From positions 14,758,526 to 14,822,525 of the forward strand of contig OY755247.1 of NCBI GenBank assembly GCA_963576725.1: a stretch of 64,000 bases of DNA, in the 5' to 3' direction. The notes beneath the pieces were generated by a model. The model ran no database searches, was not told the origin of the DNA, and saw nothing but the letters and a program-made list of their open reading frames with translations. Below, piece by piece: positions 19,392-30,139 of the stretch. Origin of the DNA: Azorinus chamasolen. Taxonomy: Eukaryota > Mollusca > Bivalvia > Cardiida > Solecurtidae. A program made the translations under genes and the position numbers. Numbering within the stretch: position 1 is the stretch's first letter; every line of letters starts with the position of its first letter.

Positions 19392-19632
19392 TTAACCCTT
19401 TCCTTCATATAAATGCCTTTTGACACATTTGCAAACAGAATAGGCCCAGACCAGACAGCTCCTATAGGAACTGCCTGACCAGGGTTTGCTCTGTTTGCTA
19501 ATGTAATTTGATAGGCTGTTTCTTTACCTTCTTATAATGTCCCACCTTCGATATTTCACTATAACTATGTTGTCAATGAATATTCAGTAGGTATTGAAAT
19601 TTGTAATAAACATAGAACATAGAAAGGTTCAA
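19392..19632 (-). mobile_element. MITE family A, near full length
   Basis: TTAA 19392-19395 at the left. The right end has decayed to 'gaaaggttcaa'. Apex agctcctataggaact. Confidence 0.8.
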
Positions 19633-19701
19633 TAATTGAAGCCAACAACTGTTGTTGCAGACGATAAAAATTACTGTGCTAATCAAAGTGTTATTTTGCT
19701 G

Positions 19702-19873
19702 CAGAGCTCGGATAAGATGCATAAATTTAAACATTTTCAAGCATAGCTCCTCTACTTCTCCACCAAATCCTATACTGTGACCATGGACAATTCTAAAGAG
19801 TGGTCATGGTATAGGGTTTGGTGGAGAAATGACAATGTTAGTATTTTGGTACGCATCGTTATCAGAAGCTCTG
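19702..19873 (-). mobile_element. MITE family D, full length with one shortened arm
   Basis: Ends CAGAGCTCGGATAAG and TTATCAGAAGCTCTG. The left arm lost 'actctttagaatcgtctc' at its tip, replaced by 'atggac'. Confidence 0.75.
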
Positions 19874-19928
19874 TTACTGACAAATGAATGTTGACATATT
19901 TAAACCTTTACTCCATAACTACGCTTTT

Positions 19929-20178
19929 TTAACCCTTTCCCTGTTCTCTATTTAGGCCAAATTTCAATACCTGCTGAATATTCATTAACAAAATAGTTAA
20001 AAAGAAATATGGAAGGTAGAACAATGTCGACATTTTAGAAAGCAAAGAAACATATCTATCAAATTCTATTAGCATACAGAGTAGACCCTGATCAGACGGC
20101 TCCTCTAGGAGCCGTCTGATCTGGGTCTTCTCTGTTTGCAAATGCATGAAAACACATTTATATGAGGGAAAGGGTTAA
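19929..20178 (+). mobile_element. MITE family A, full length, first of three abutting elements
   Basis: TTAA 19929-19932 and 20175-20178. Apex GGCTCCTCTAGGAGCC. It shares its last TTAA with the next element. Confidence 0.9.
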
Positions 20179-20329
20179 TGCCTTTACAAACAGGTGCTCC
20201 TACAGGAGCCATCTGATCTGGGTCTGCTCTATTGCTTATAAAATTATAACAGATCTGATTCTAGTTTCCATTATAAAAAATAAGCTAATAAATATTCATA
20301 ATGTCATTATTTCTTACATGAATATTTAA
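20175..20329 (-). mobile_element. MITE family B, short left end, abutting both neighbours
   Basis: It lies between shared TTAA sites (20175-20178, 20326-20329). Apex gtgctcctacaggagcc. The left arm is truncated to 'acaaacaggtgctcc'. Confidence 0.8.
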
Positions 20330-20539
20330 CTCATTCCCTCATAGGCTATTTTTAAATCTTAGACTATAAAGGAGCACTAACTAGAGAAAAGGAAACTTTT
20401 AGAATGTTGTAGTTTGAAACCATTGTGATAAATAGAGCATTTGCTCCTATAGGAGCAAATGCTCTATTTATCACAATGGTTTCAAGAAGTGATTATTACA
20501 GAGGCGATAGAAAGGCGTATTTATGGAGGAGAGGGTTAA
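20326..20539 (-). mobile_element. MITE hybrid of C body and B terminus
   Basis: The body and hairpin (GCTCCTATAGGAGC at about 20443-20456) are C. The last 30 bases 'aaaggcgtatttatggagga' are the B end. The same hybrid recurs at 43177 and 56340, so it multiplied as a unit. Confidence 0.85.
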
Positions 20540-20603
20540 CAGGTCGAGGGTTAACAACAGAACAAGCCAGTAGTAAAGGTATCACCGGGGTTTTACAAAC
20601 AGT

Positions 20604-20862
20604 GTTGACCCGTTCCCTGTTTTTTATTTAGTCCAAATTTTAATACATACCGAATAATCATGGTCAAAATAGTTACAGAATATTCATGGTCAAAATATGG
20701 ATGGTGGAACATGTAGCATTTTAGAGAGAAAAGAAACCGATCTGTAAATTCCATTAGCAAACAGACCAGACCCTGATGGGACAGCTACTATAGGGAGCCA
20801 TCTGATCTTTGTCTACTCTGTTTGCAAGTGTGTGAAAATGCTTTTATGTGAAAGAAAGGGCT
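20604..20862 (+). mobile_element. MITE family A, degenerate ends
   Basis: 'acccgttccctgttttttat' to 'gaaagaaagggct'. A 'gaatattcatggtcaaaata' block is duplicated. The apex is damaged (agctactatagggagcc). Confidence 0.7.
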
Positions 20863-20865
20863 ATA

Positions 20866-21324
20866 TTGCTTGAAAACCCTGTTGGTCCCTTTTCCCTTTA
20901 CTCCATAAATTCTCCTTTCTTTTGCAAACAGAGTAGACCCAGAACAGTTGACGCCTTTCCATGCTTATAAAGCTTTTTAGTTGAGTCAAAGTTCGTTCAA
21001 GCTTTTGATTGGTCAGATTGATTTGGTCAAACAAATTTGAGAACGAACTCAGATTCAACTAAAAGTTTTATAAGCATGGACCCTGACTGTACAATTTCTG
21101 ACAAGGACAAGCATTCTTACGCTTTTGCAAACAGGGTAGACCCAGATCAGACGACTCCTGTAGGAGATCTACTCGGTTTGCTTATGATACAATAAAAATG
21201 ATTCCACAGTTTCTGTCATGGCCAAAACTTCCTGCATCCATGTGATATTATAACAATTAATTTAATTCATATTCGTGATATCATTATTTCTTACATGAAT
21301 ATTCATGGAGTAAAGGGATATTGC
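20866..21324 (-). mobile_element. MITE family B with a nested inverted repeat
   Basis: The left end 'ccctttactccataaattct' and hairpin start are followed by an inserted palindrome (20959-21079), a second hairpin start 'gcaaacagggtagacccaga', and the right end 'gaatattcatggagtaaagg'. Confidence 0.75.
20959..21079. repeat. Inverted repeat, arms about 40 bp
   Basis: 'ccatgcttataaagcttttt..gttgagt..aagttcgttc' faces its complement ending 'ttttataagcatgg'. Not seen elsewhere in the window. Confidence 0.8.
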
Positions 21325-21555
21325 CTGAAAACCCAGTCGGTACCTTTTTCCTGACATGCATCATCTCTATTCTTCTTTGCATGATAAGCCAGCTTTTGCA
21401 GTGCAAAATTTGTTGTCTGTTATGCTTCTCAAAACATTTTGTTTCTGCAAATTCCTTTCAGTTTGGGTGCTAATGAGATGCGAAATTGCTCAGCTCCTAT
21501 CTGCATTCTGGAACCAATCTACTTCCATACACTTGCACCGATTCACAGCTAGAGT
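21325..21555. other. No gene recognised
   Basis: Unique sequence between two B elements. A 67-codon plus-strand frame has no domain I recognise. Confidence 0.35.
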
Positions 21556-21804
21556 TTAACCCTTTACTCCATGAATATTCATGTAAGAAATAAAGATATC
21601 ACGAATATCAGTTAGACTAATTGGCACAACAGTTCATGGACACAGGAAGTTTTTTCCTTTGCAGAAACTCTAGAATCATATCTATATCATATCATAAACA
21701 AACAGAGCAGACCCTGATCAGACGGCTCCTATAGGAGCCGTCCGATCTGGGTCTACTCTGTTTGCAAAGGCGTAGAAAGGCGTATTTATGGAGTAAAGGT
21801 TTAT
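21556..21804 (+). mobile_element. MITE family B, full length
   Basis: TTAA 21556-21559, ends CCCTTTACTCCATGAATATT and 'tatttatggagtaaagg'. Perfect apex GCTCCTATAGGAGC at 21725-21738. This copy is close to what I take as the B consensus. Confidence 0.9.
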
Positions 21805-21862
21805 AAGAATTCAGGAATCCTTAAACTGCTGGTAATAACTTCACCAGTATTTTACTGTACTC

Positions 21863-22095
21863 TTAATCCTTTCCCTGTTGAATATTCATGTCAGAAATAA
21901 TGACATCAAGAATATTTATAATGATAATTGTACATGGAATATTTGGTATTGATGGAAACTATACAGCCAGATCTATTTTTACTTCATAAGCAAACAGAGC
22001 AGACACTGATCAGATGGTTCCAACAGGAGGCATCTGATCTGGGTCTACTCCATTAATTTGCAAAGGCACAAAAATATTATGAACGAAAAGATTAA
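21863..22095 (+). mobile_element. MITE family B with A-like termini
   Basis: TTAA 21863-21866 and 22092-22095. The left end ccctgttgaatattcatgtc mixes A and B features. Apex broken (ggttccaacaggaggc). Confidence 0.75.
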
Positions 22096-22212
22096 TGAAA
22101 AATCTGATGTCAGGCCTGCAGATAAGAAGCGTATTTAGATTCTTTTAATTTTTTTCATATTTCTCCAACCTTTATCTTGCCGCAACTCATTAGAATCGTA
22201 TCTACTGGGCAA

Positions 22213-22440
22213 TTAACCCTTTCCCTCATATTGACGACTTTTGACGATTCTGTAAAAGTCACTTTGTGAAACCATTGTGATAAATAGAGCATTTGCTCCT
22301 ATAGGAGCAAATGCTCTATTTATCACAATGGTTTCGAACTACAAAATTCTAAAATTTTCCTTTTCTCTAATTAATGCTCCTTTTCGGTAGAATAATTCAA
22401 AGAGGTTGTATCTAAAAATAGCCTATGAGGGAATGGGTTA
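22213..22440 (+). mobile_element. MITE family C, full length
   Basis: TTAA 22213-22216. Perfect arms and apex GCTCCTATAGGAGC at 22295-22308. Right end 'gagggaatgggtta'. Confidence 0.9.
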
Positions 22441-23250
22441 TTGAGTAGCAGCAAGATAGGTTTTGGATGACAAATACGAGAATTGATAGCGGAGTACGCA
22501 TCTTACCTACTGCTCTTTAATTTTGATTTTCTGACTGAATATGCCAACCTATTCCCCATCAGCCATATATAGAGATCAATATCCTCGTCACATCAATCAT
22601 TCTATTTTAACAGCTCATGCTATTTCCAACTCTGACCTTATAAATAAATCATCCAGAAAGTTTATTTCAAACCATTACTAAACGAATAATTCCCTTCCAT
22701 CTATAAAACATATACAGATATCCTGTAGGTCTCCATTACTATTCAGACAAGTGAGCGAAAACTTGTGTAAATTGTTTAAACCTATCGGTTCTGTAAGGTG
22801 TTAATTTCCAAATAAGCCAATTCAAAACACCGTAAACAGCAAGCATCTTCATCACACAGAGCTGCAGCTGTAATAAAGCTTGTACATCACCAGTCAAACA
22901 GCTGGGGTTCACCTTGCCGTGTCCTCAATGGAGAAATCAATAGGGTTGTGAGGCAGTGTGACCTAAACCTATATACGGCCATCTAAGAAAACAACATAAC
23001 CTGTATAGAAAGTAATCAGAGAAATGGCAAGATGATTTACAGAATGTATTTAGCCATTAATGGATTATCGATGCTATCCATTACAGTGGGATGTCTGAAA
23101 TGAGACAATTCAGGTTCAAATTTGGGCCTGTAGTCGTTGAATTCTAAGAAACTCGTCATCAAAAATTGATGTCTGCCTTGATTCTTAAAGTAATTGTTTT
23201 CTTTCTTTTATTTTCTCTTCGCACGCTAGCAGTGGAAAAGCGATTTAATA
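22441..23250. other. Unique, MITE-free stretch with no gene recognised
   Basis: About 0.8 kb without any of the repeat families. No exon with convincing frame and splice sites could be read on either strand. Confidence 0.4.
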
Positions 23251-23251
23251 T

Positions 23252-23325
23252 ACAGAGTTTGGATCCAGATTAGATGCCAAATAACTTGGCACCAAATCAA
23301 GATTCAAGTTTTTTGACACTTTACC
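23252..23325. mobile_element. MITE family L fragment
   Basis: 'agagtttggatccagattag' and reverse part 'aatcaagattcaagtttttt'. Confidence 0.5.
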
Positions 23326-23344
23326 TGTATTCCAGAAGAAACCC

Positions 23345-23560
23345 TAAACCTTTACGCCATGATATATGAATATTTATGTATTTTAGAAACAATGACATAA
23401 TGATTGTTAATCAGATTATGTTTTATAAAAGCAAGTTTGGCCATGGCAGAAACTGTATAATCAAATCTATGTTATTTCATAAGCAAACAGAGCAGAGCCT
23501 GGTTAGACTGCTCAAGACAGAACATTTATCAGAGTCTAACCCCTTTACCCTTTGATTTTT
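23345..23560 (+). mobile_element. MITE family B, hairpin arms decayed
   Basis: 'tttacgccatgatatatgaa' to 'gcaaacagagcagagcctgg'. The right arm is unrecognisable after 'ctgctcaaga'. Confidence 0.6.
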
Positions 23561-23713
23561 GTTCCATTTTGGCCATAATTATGTTTTCACCTTTCAGATT
23601 GGGGCCTGGTGCACATGCTCGACATGTGCCTAATGTGTCGAACTTACAGCAGTCAACTTGTGATCCTGATTTGTTAAATTGTTAGCAAATCACAACTAGA
23701 GGTTTGTTTTTGT

Positions 23714-25173
23714 CACAAAAACAGATGTCTCCCCCTCCCATCCTCTTTCCAATACACAAGTGTAATGTCTGTAACTCCAAACTTATCAGGGTCTAATTTT
23801 TAAGTCATCAGGGGCAATAACTCCAACATTGTCAGGGGGAGACAATTCAAAAGCCCCAGGTACACAAAAACACATGTTTGTCAACATTCTTGTGAAGTTC
23901 GGTGACTCTAGTACTAGTGGTTTCATAGATACATGTGACACAAAGTAAAGTTTCTCTTATTCTAAGTCATAAGGGGCAGTAACTCCAAAGTTATCAGGGG
24001 GAGACAATTAAAAAACCCAGATGCACAATAACTCATGCTGGTGAACATTTCTGTGAAGTTTGGTGACTCTAGCCCTACTGGTTTCAGAGATACGCACAGC
24101 ACAAAGTTTCTCTAATTTTAAGTTATCATATCAGGGGCAGTAACTCAAGAATTATCAAGGGGAGACAATTCAAAAGCCCTAGGTACACAAAAACACATGC
24201 TTGTCAACATTCTTGTGAAGTTTGGTGACTCTAGTACTAGTGGTTTCATAGATACATGTGACACAAAGTAAAGTTTCTCTTATTCTAAGTCATAAGGGGC
24301 AGTAACTCCAAAGTCATCTGGGGGAGACAATTAAAAAACCCAGATGCACAATAACTCATGCTGGTGAACATTCCTGTGAAGTTTGGTGACTTTAGCTCTA
24401 GTGGTTATAAAGATATGCATGACACAAAGTTTCTCTCAATTTTAAGTAATATCAGGGGCAATAACTCCAAAATTATCAAGGGGAGACAATTCAAAAATCC
24501 CAGGTGCACAACAACTCATGCTGGTCAACATTCCTGTGAAGTGTGGTGACTCTAGCCCTAGTGGTTTCAAAGATATGCACGACACTAAGTAAAGTTTGTC
24601 TAATTTCAAGTCATCAGGGGCAGTAACTCCAAAGTTAACAGGGGGAGACAATTCAAAACCCCAAGAGCAAAACAACTCACGTTAGTGAACAATCCTGTGA
24701 AGTTTGGTGACTCTAGCCCTACTGGTTTCAGAGATACGCGCGACACAAAGTTTGTATAAATTTAAGTATTTATATCAGGGGCAATAACTCAAGAATTATC
24801 AGGGGGAGACAATTCAAAAACCATAGGTGCACAACAACTCATGCTGTTGAACATTCCTGTGAAGTTTGGTGACTCTAGTACTAGCGGTTTCAGAGATACG
24901 CGCGACACAAAGTTTTTCTAATTTTAAGTCATCAGGGGCAATAACTCCAAAGTTATCAGGGGGAGACAATTCAAAAACCCCAGGTGCACAACAACTCATG
25001 CTGGTGAACATTCCTGTGAAGTTTGGTGACTCTAGCCCAACTGGTTTCAGAGATACGCGCGACACAAGTTTGTGACGGACAGACGGACAGACGGACGGAC
25101 GGACGGACGGACGGACGGACGGACAGACAACTCTGGCAAAAACAATATATCTCCCCATAAATGGGGGAGACAT
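23714..25173 (+). mobile_element. Pearl/Helentron-like element with about 160-bp tandem repeats
   Basis: The head 'acaaaaacagatgtctcccc' precedes eight units. gacaattcaaaa-type strings start at about 23841, 24003, 24164, 24326, 24485, 24647, 24808 and 24965. Units alternate in spelling ('tcaaaagcccc' against 'taaaaaaccca'). An (ACGG)n tract (25074-25127) and a 3' hairpin ctccccataaatgggggag close it. The architecture matches the 152-bp elements, but unit and hairpin sequences differ. Confidence 0.85.
25074..25127. repeat. (ACGG)n microsatellite
   Basis: About 13 ACGG/ACAG units between the last 160-bp unit and the terminal hairpin. Confidence 0.9.
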
Positions 25174-25346
25174 AATTCACTAACTGACATTTTATTATCC
25201 TGAGTAAGTCTTTGCCTACAAAGTAATTTTTGTCATCTGCTCATCTGCCGTCTGCAATATTTTCAAAACTATGTACTTTCTTTTTGCAAACGTTGAGCAT
25301 ATTTAGTGACAAACAGTTTGGATCTGGGATCAGGCCCCTCATTTTA

Positions 25347-25581
25347 TTAACCCTTTCCCTCATATAAACGGGTTTTCACGCATTTGCAAACAGAGTAGAC
25401 CCAGATCAGACGGCTCCTAGAGGAGCCGTCTGATCAGGGTCTGCTCTGTTTGTTAATGGAATTTGATAGATCTGTTCCTTTACTTTCTGAAATGGCTACA
25501 ATGCCCCATCTTCCATCTTTGTCCAGGAATAGTCAGTAGGTATTGAAATTTGAAATAAACACAGAACAGGGAAAGGGTTAA
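25347..25581 (-). mobile_element. MITE family A, full length
   Basis: TTAA 25347-25350 and 25578-25581. Arms are nearly perfect around apex GGCTCCTAGAGGAGCC. Confidence 0.9.
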
Positions 25582-25593
25582 CCCCACATACAG

Positions 25594-25935
25594 TTAACCT
25601 TTTACTTCATGAATATTCAAGTAAGAAATTATTATATCATGAATATTAATAAGTTTATTTTTAATAATGGCATAATTATGAACACAGGACATTTTGACTA
25701 AGACTGTAGAATTAGATCTACAGTGAAACCCTGGTAGAATTTAAGAAGGAAAGAGTTGGGACAGCAGAATTAGTTTTAAGGGTAGTGAACGAGTTTTCCA
25801 GGGTTCGAGAGTTCGGGGTTTCACTGTATATTATAACTTAACAAACAGAGAAAACCCTGATCTGATGGCTCCTCCAGGAGCAGTCTGATCTGGGTCTACT
25901 CTGTTTACAAAGGTGTTGAAAGGCATAAAGGGTTT
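25594..25935 (+). mobile_element. MITE family B split by a small TA element
   Basis: TTAA 25594-25597. The B inner part ends 'gtagaattagatcta' and resumes 'tattataacttaacaaacag' after a 106-bp insertion. Apex ggctcctccaggagca. Confidence 0.8.
25721..25826 (+). mobile_element. 106-bp MITE with TA target duplication
   Basis: Ends CAGTGAAACCC and GGGTTTCACTG, flanked by TA (25719-25720, 25827-25828). It looks like a pogo/Tc1-type miniature distinct from family E. Its insertion in B is clean, so its age relative to B is clear. Confidence 0.85.
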
Positions 25936-26454
25936 TTCTATACCTGACAGGTCACAGTGACCTGACAGGTCACAGTGACCTGAAAATGGTATGCGACACT
26001 CCACCATCACATACCAGAGACCTGAAAATGACACACGACACTCTGCAATCCCAAGATGTAATTACAAACCCAAATTTGACATTCCTACCAAGTATATAGT
26101 CAAGATCAAGGTCACAGTAATCTGGTAATAGTATGCGGCACTTCGCCATCCCAAGATAATACTCCCATACCAAATTCTTCATGCTACCTCAAATAATATA
26201 GGAGATAATTATGCTCCAGACAAGATTTTTCTATAACTGAGGTCAAGGTCACATAGACTTGAAAATAGTATGCCACACTCCACCATCCCAAGATGTAATC
26301 ACAAACCAAATTTGACATTCCTACCTCAAGTAATATAGGAGATATGCTTCAGACAAGCTGTACACAGACACACGGATACACAGCTACAAGGACACACACA
26401 CACACAGAGTTCGATTACTATATGCTACCAAAGCAAGCTTTGATGGGCATAAAA
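25936..26454 (+). mobile_element. Pearl-like element, 'gacctgaaaa' type
   Basis: Degenerate tandem units share ggtcacagtgacctgaaaat, 'ccaccatcccaagatgtaat' and 'tttgacattcctacc'. A CA-rich microsatellite (26390-26407) and a 3' hairpin 'tatgctaccaaagcaagctt' to 'gatgggcata' close it. Confidence 0.7.
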
Positions 26455-26638
26455 ACCAGAAAGAAAATTAAAAGTTTTGAAATTGTTGCAGATGACAGTT
26501 GAGCAGCAGACAACAATTGAGCAGATGACAACATTACTTAGTATGCAAAGAGTTAATTAAAGAATTAATGTTATTTAATCATCAAGAAAGGCATCCGTGG
26601 GGTCAGGTAGTCTTAGCTCAGCCATTATTTCATTTAGT

Positions 26639-26888
26639 TTAACCCTTTCCCTGTTCTATGTTTATTTCAAATTTCAATACCTACTGAATATTCATGGACA
26701 AAATAGTTATAAAGACATATGGAAGATGGAACAATGTAGACATTTTAGAAAGCAAAGAAACAGATCTATCAAATTCTATTAGCAAACAGAGCAGACCCTG
26801 ATCAGACGGCTCCTCTAGGAGCCGTCTGATCTGGGTCTACCCTGTTTGCAAATGCGTGAAAACACGTTTATATGAGGGAAAGGGTTAA
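26639..26888 (+). mobile_element. MITE family A, full length
   Basis: TTAA 26639-26642 and 26885-26888. Apex GGCTCCTCTAGGAGCC with near-perfect arms. Confidence 0.9.
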
Positions 26889-26934
26889 AAGGTAGACCAT
26901 GGAGTCTGATGTCCAAACTCCTTGATATATTAAA

Positions 26935-27023
26935 CTCACAAAACACCAGGTCCTGAGTATCTGATCTGGGTCTACTCTGTTTGCCAAAGTGTAAAAAGGC
27001 GTATTTACAGAGTAAAGGGTTAA
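26935..27023 (+). mobile_element. MITE family B, right end only
   Basis: 'tctgatctgggtctactctg' to 'agagtaaagggttaa', TTAA 27020-27023. Confidence 0.65.
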
Positions 27024-27358
27024 GCTAACAGACATTAGCTGCCATTTTTGTCGTTTTACTCTATATTGGATATGAAAAAGTAATTTCTATTGCTTCAATG
27101 AAATTATATGTTTGATGATATATATGGGCTAGGAAACCTCAATAAAACCTGCTGTGACACACACCTAACTCATTTTTCGTATGGAACAATAATTATCTGT
27201 TTCAACTCTGAAAATAATATTCTCTCATTTCTTTGCATAAATGTGGTCAAAATGTCAAACAGTTTTGATCCTGATGAGATATTGCATAATGTGGTGTCTG
27301 ATTTGGATTTAAACTGTCTGTATCTAGGTAATAACAGTATTAGTATGCAAAGGGTTAA
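27020..27358 (+). mobile_element. MITE family L, long copy
   Basis: It lies between TTAA 27020-27023 and 27355-27358 and contains 'gtcaaacagttttgatcctg' and its partial complement. A plus-strand open frame crosses it and the next L copy, but its peptide repeats the transposon text and is not a gene. Confidence 0.6.
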
Positions 27359-27605
27359 CTCTTTGCTGCCTAATGTTGTCAACTGCAATTTTGTCCTCTG
27401 CTACAATTTGTTTTTTTATTTTTCTTTATTGTTTTTTTATTTTTCTTTATTGTTTTTTTATTTTTCTTTATTTTTGTATATAAAAACAATCACAGTAACA
27501 AACAGTATGGATCCTGATGAGAAGCTGAGTTACTCTGCGTCTCATCTGGATCCAAACTGTTTGCATAGGTAATCACAGATGTGACATTGGCAGCGAAAGA
27601 ATCAA
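27355..27605 (+). mobile_element. MITE family L, with a T-rich triplication
   Basis: It starts at the TTAA shared with the previous copy (27355-27358). The L palindrome 'gtatggatcctgatgagaag' lies at about 27507. It contains a 20-bp unit ttttttatttttctttattg in three copies at 27413-27475. Confidence 0.65.
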
Positions 27606-27726
27606 TTGCCACAGGTCAACATTGATGAGAGATGGCAGGTGGCATTAACTTGTACCAGTGGCATAAGTAAAATTCGTAATTTAAATTTGCTCTTCTATTA
27701 CAAGAAAATGGTGAAGAAATGATGGT
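27606..27726. other. No gene recognised
   Basis: Short unique spacer. Confidence 0.4.
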
Positions 27727-27980
27727 TTAACCTCTTGCCCCCATAGAAACAATTTCTGGCATGTTAGCAAACAGACTAGACCCAGATCAGGACATTTCCT
27801 TCAGAAGCTCTCTGACCTGGGTTTGCAATGTTTGCTTACATAGTTATATAGACCTCGTCATCTGATACTACTGAGATTCTGAAATGGCAAAAAAAAAAAA
27901 TCCCTTTTTCATTGTCCATCATAAAAATTCAGTTAATTAATATTCATCAAGTCATGAATTATTCATGAGGTAAAGTGTTC
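27727..27980 (-). mobile_element. MITE family B, diverged
   Basis: TTAA 27727-27730. Hairpin 'gcaaacagactagacccaga' with apex lost (acatttccttcagaagctc). Right end 'attcatgaggtaaagtg'. Confidence 0.7.
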
Positions 27981-28040
27981 AGTAGGCTTTTCTTTGGCTG
28001 TGAATTACATTTACCACTTACTTCATTAATATTCATACAA

Positions 28041-28196
28041 GCAGAGCTACAGATAAGGGTGCGTACCAAACTACTAAAATCACCATTTCTCCACCAAATC
28101 CTATACTGTGACCACTCTTTAGAATCGTCTCTTTGAGAGGATTCTAAAGAGTGGTCACAATATAGGGTTTGGTGGAGAAATAAAGGAGTTATTCTT
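28041..28196 (+). mobile_element. MITE family D, cut at its right end
   Basis: The left end GAGCTACAGATAAGG and both hairpin arms (apex cgtctctttgagagg) are present. After 'ggagttattctt' the next repeat begins, so the D right end is missing. Confidence 0.8.
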
Positions 28197-28600
28197 AACT
28201 AGAAAATTGTGTCTGTAAGACACAGTGATGCCCCTGTGTGGGTGCTTGCCTAGCTGCACGTAAAATTCCTAAGTCATTTGACCTTGACCTTGGGCTTGCA
28301 GGCAGTATGGGCCGGTGCGTAATGAAAGTATGGACGGTGTTGCATGTGTATATGCAATTCCATGCCAATAGCTATAGCGGTTAGTGAGATATAAGACGAT
28401 GAAAAAACTGTGACAACCAACTGCACGTAAAATTCCTAAGTCATTTGACCTTGACCTTGAGCTTGCGGGCAGCATGGGTTGGGTGCGTAATGAAAGTATG
28501 GACGGTATTTAATATGTATATGCAATTCAATGCTAATAGCTACAATAGTTAGGGAGATATAAAATGATGAAAAAACTGTGACATCCAACTGCACGTAAAA
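28197..28600 (+). mobile_element. Pearl-like element, two tandem units of about 178 bp
   Basis: 'aactagaaaattgtgtctgt' head, then 'cacgtaaaattcctaagtca' and 'aatgaaagtatggacgg' occurring twice. A second copy of this element starts at 62803. Inserted in family D. Confidence 0.75.
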
Positions 28601-28744
28601 TGAAGCTGTAGAGTTAGATCTATCATATATTTCAAAAGCAAAAAGAGCAGACCCTGATCAGATAGCTTCTACAGGAGCCGTCTGATTTGGGTCTACTCTG
28701 TTTGCAAATGGGTGAAAAGGTGTTTATATGAAGGAAAGGGTTAA
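28601..28744 (+). mobile_element. MITE hybrid: B inner half, A right end
   Basis: 'gtagagttagatctatcata' is B and the end 'gtttatatgaaggaaagg' with TTAA 28741-28744 is A. Apex agcttctacaggagcc. Confidence 0.7.
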
Positions 28745-28869
28745 CAGGACAGGATAAAATCTGCAAGAGCATCAGTGTAGACCCTGTTATGCAAATGCAT
28801 GTTTACTAAATTCCGGACTTCAATAGTTTAACTTGGAGCGTTACCACTGGGCAATTGTTAAGCATAATA

Positions 28870-29203
28870 CTCTTTGAATATTCATGTAAGAAATAATTAC
28901 ATCATGAATAATAATGAGATTAATTTTTAATATGGCACATGAACATGGGAATTTTCAGGGGTTTTTCACCTTCTATAACAGAGGCCGATAAAAGGCCCCT
29001 TCCCAATTGAAAATTTCTTTAAAATCTTGCAGTTTTCCCAAAAATCCAAACTTACACCAGCTTTTTTGTTTCCCAAATCAGCAATTTTAGCGATAATTCT
29101 TCCCAAAATCAGCAGGCTAAGGCCCCATCCCAATTAAGAGAGAAAAAGCCCTGATTTTCCGCTATGGCAGAAACTGTAGCCATATGATCTAGGTGTACCT
29201 TGC
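28870..29203 (+). mobile_element. MITE family B left half interrupted by a hAT-like element
   Basis: 'gaatattcatgtaagaaata' to 'gaacatgggaatttt', then an insertion, then 'gctatggcagaaactgtagc'. The B hairpin is absent and a new A element starts at 29204. Confidence 0.7.
28956..29153 (+). mobile_element. Small inverted-repeat element, hAT-like ends
   Basis: Ends CAGGGGTTTTTC and GAAAAAGCCCTG with subterminal 'ggccccttcccaatt' and 'aattgggatggggcc'. A 5-bp direct repeat ATTTT flanks it. CAGGG ends suggest hAT, though 8-bp duplication is not seen. Confidence 0.65.
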
Positions 29204-29452
29204 TTAACCCTTTCCCTCATATTAACGCCTATTCACGCATTTGCAAACAGAGTAGACCCAGATCAAATGGCTCCTATGGGACCTGTCTGATCAGGGTCTG
29301 CTCCGTTTGCAAGTGGAATTTAATAGATCTGTTTCTTTAGTTTCTAAAATGGCTATAATGTTCCACGAGATTTTGTTTTATTTTAACTATTTTGTCCAAT
29401 AGTATTCAGTAGGTATTGAAAATTGGACTAAATGCAGAACAGGGAAATGCAA
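29204..29452 (-). mobile_element. MITE family A, near full length
   Basis: TTAA 29204-29207. Apex ggctcctatgggacc. The right end decays after 'gcagaacagggaaa'. Confidence 0.8.
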
Positions 29453-29525
29453 AAAAAGTGTGTAAAGGGTCTACTCTGTTTGCAAAGGTTCAGAAAAGTA
29501 ATCTCTATCAAGGAATTGGGTTAAC
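29453..29525 (+). mobile_element. Right-end MITE fragment
   Basis: 'gggtctactctgtttgcaaa' to 'aaggaattgggttaa'. Confidence 0.5.
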
Positions 29526-29589
29526 ATTTAATTGTTTGGATCCAAATTGTTTGTAAAGATTAACACAAATTCTCTGCTAGTTAGCAGAT

Positions 29590-29712
29590 CTTTAAAGTCA
29601 ACAAGCAAACAGAGCAGACCCTGATTAGACAGCTCCTTCAGGAGCTGTCTGATCTGGGTCTTTTCTGTTTGCAAGAGCAATGAAAAAGTGTTTCTATGAG
29701 GGAAAGGGGTAA
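29590..29712 (+). mobile_element. MITE family A, hairpin and right end
   Basis: 'caagcaaacagagcagaccc' with apex agctccttcaggagct and A end 'gtttctatgagggaaaggg'. Confidence 0.7.
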
Positions 29713-30105
29713 GCAGTTATTGCAAGTCTGCATACTGATATTCTTAGAGTGCTAATGGTTTTTAAACCACACAGACTGCCAGGAAAATCAGCCAATAATA
29801 GAAGGTGTCAGCAGAAGTTGGGCAAACATTAGAACAGGTTGACCTAGCTACATGAAAATACAAGTGCACAATATATATAGTGTATTTCAGTGCACACAAT
29901 CTGTCTTCAAGAGAAATCCCAATTGAGTGGAAATTCCTTACTACAAAATATTATTTTCTTGTCTCTCACAGAAATGAGAAATATCTTAAAGAAATTGGCA
30001 AATTTGGCACAAAGTAGCTAGATGTCTACAAGATGTGTTTTTCGCAATAAATAATGCTAGTTTAAATTGATACTATCCTGGTAAAGGTCCAACTACCCTA
30101 ACATT
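29713..30105. other. No gene recognised
   Basis: Unique AT-rich sequence without coding signal. Confidence 0.4.
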
Positions 30106-30107
30106 TT

Positions 30108-30139
30108 ACTCTTTACTCCATGAATATTCATGTAAGAAA
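30108..30139 (+). mobile_element. MITE family B, left piece of a split copy
   Basis: 'ctttactccatgaatattca' then 'tgtaagaaa', where a pearl-like element enters. It resumes at 31010. Confidence 0.8.

Noticed and set aside
23714..25173. CRISPR-like array of regularly spaced repeats
   Set aside because: Units are about 160 bp and homogeneous along their whole length, with no short repeat plus unique spacer pattern, and the genome is metazoan.
27108..27572. 154-codon plus-strand frame
   Set aside because: It spans two family L MITEs and a T-rich triplication. The peptide repeats 'DPDE..DLNC / DPDE..DPNC' because the L palindrome is read twice.
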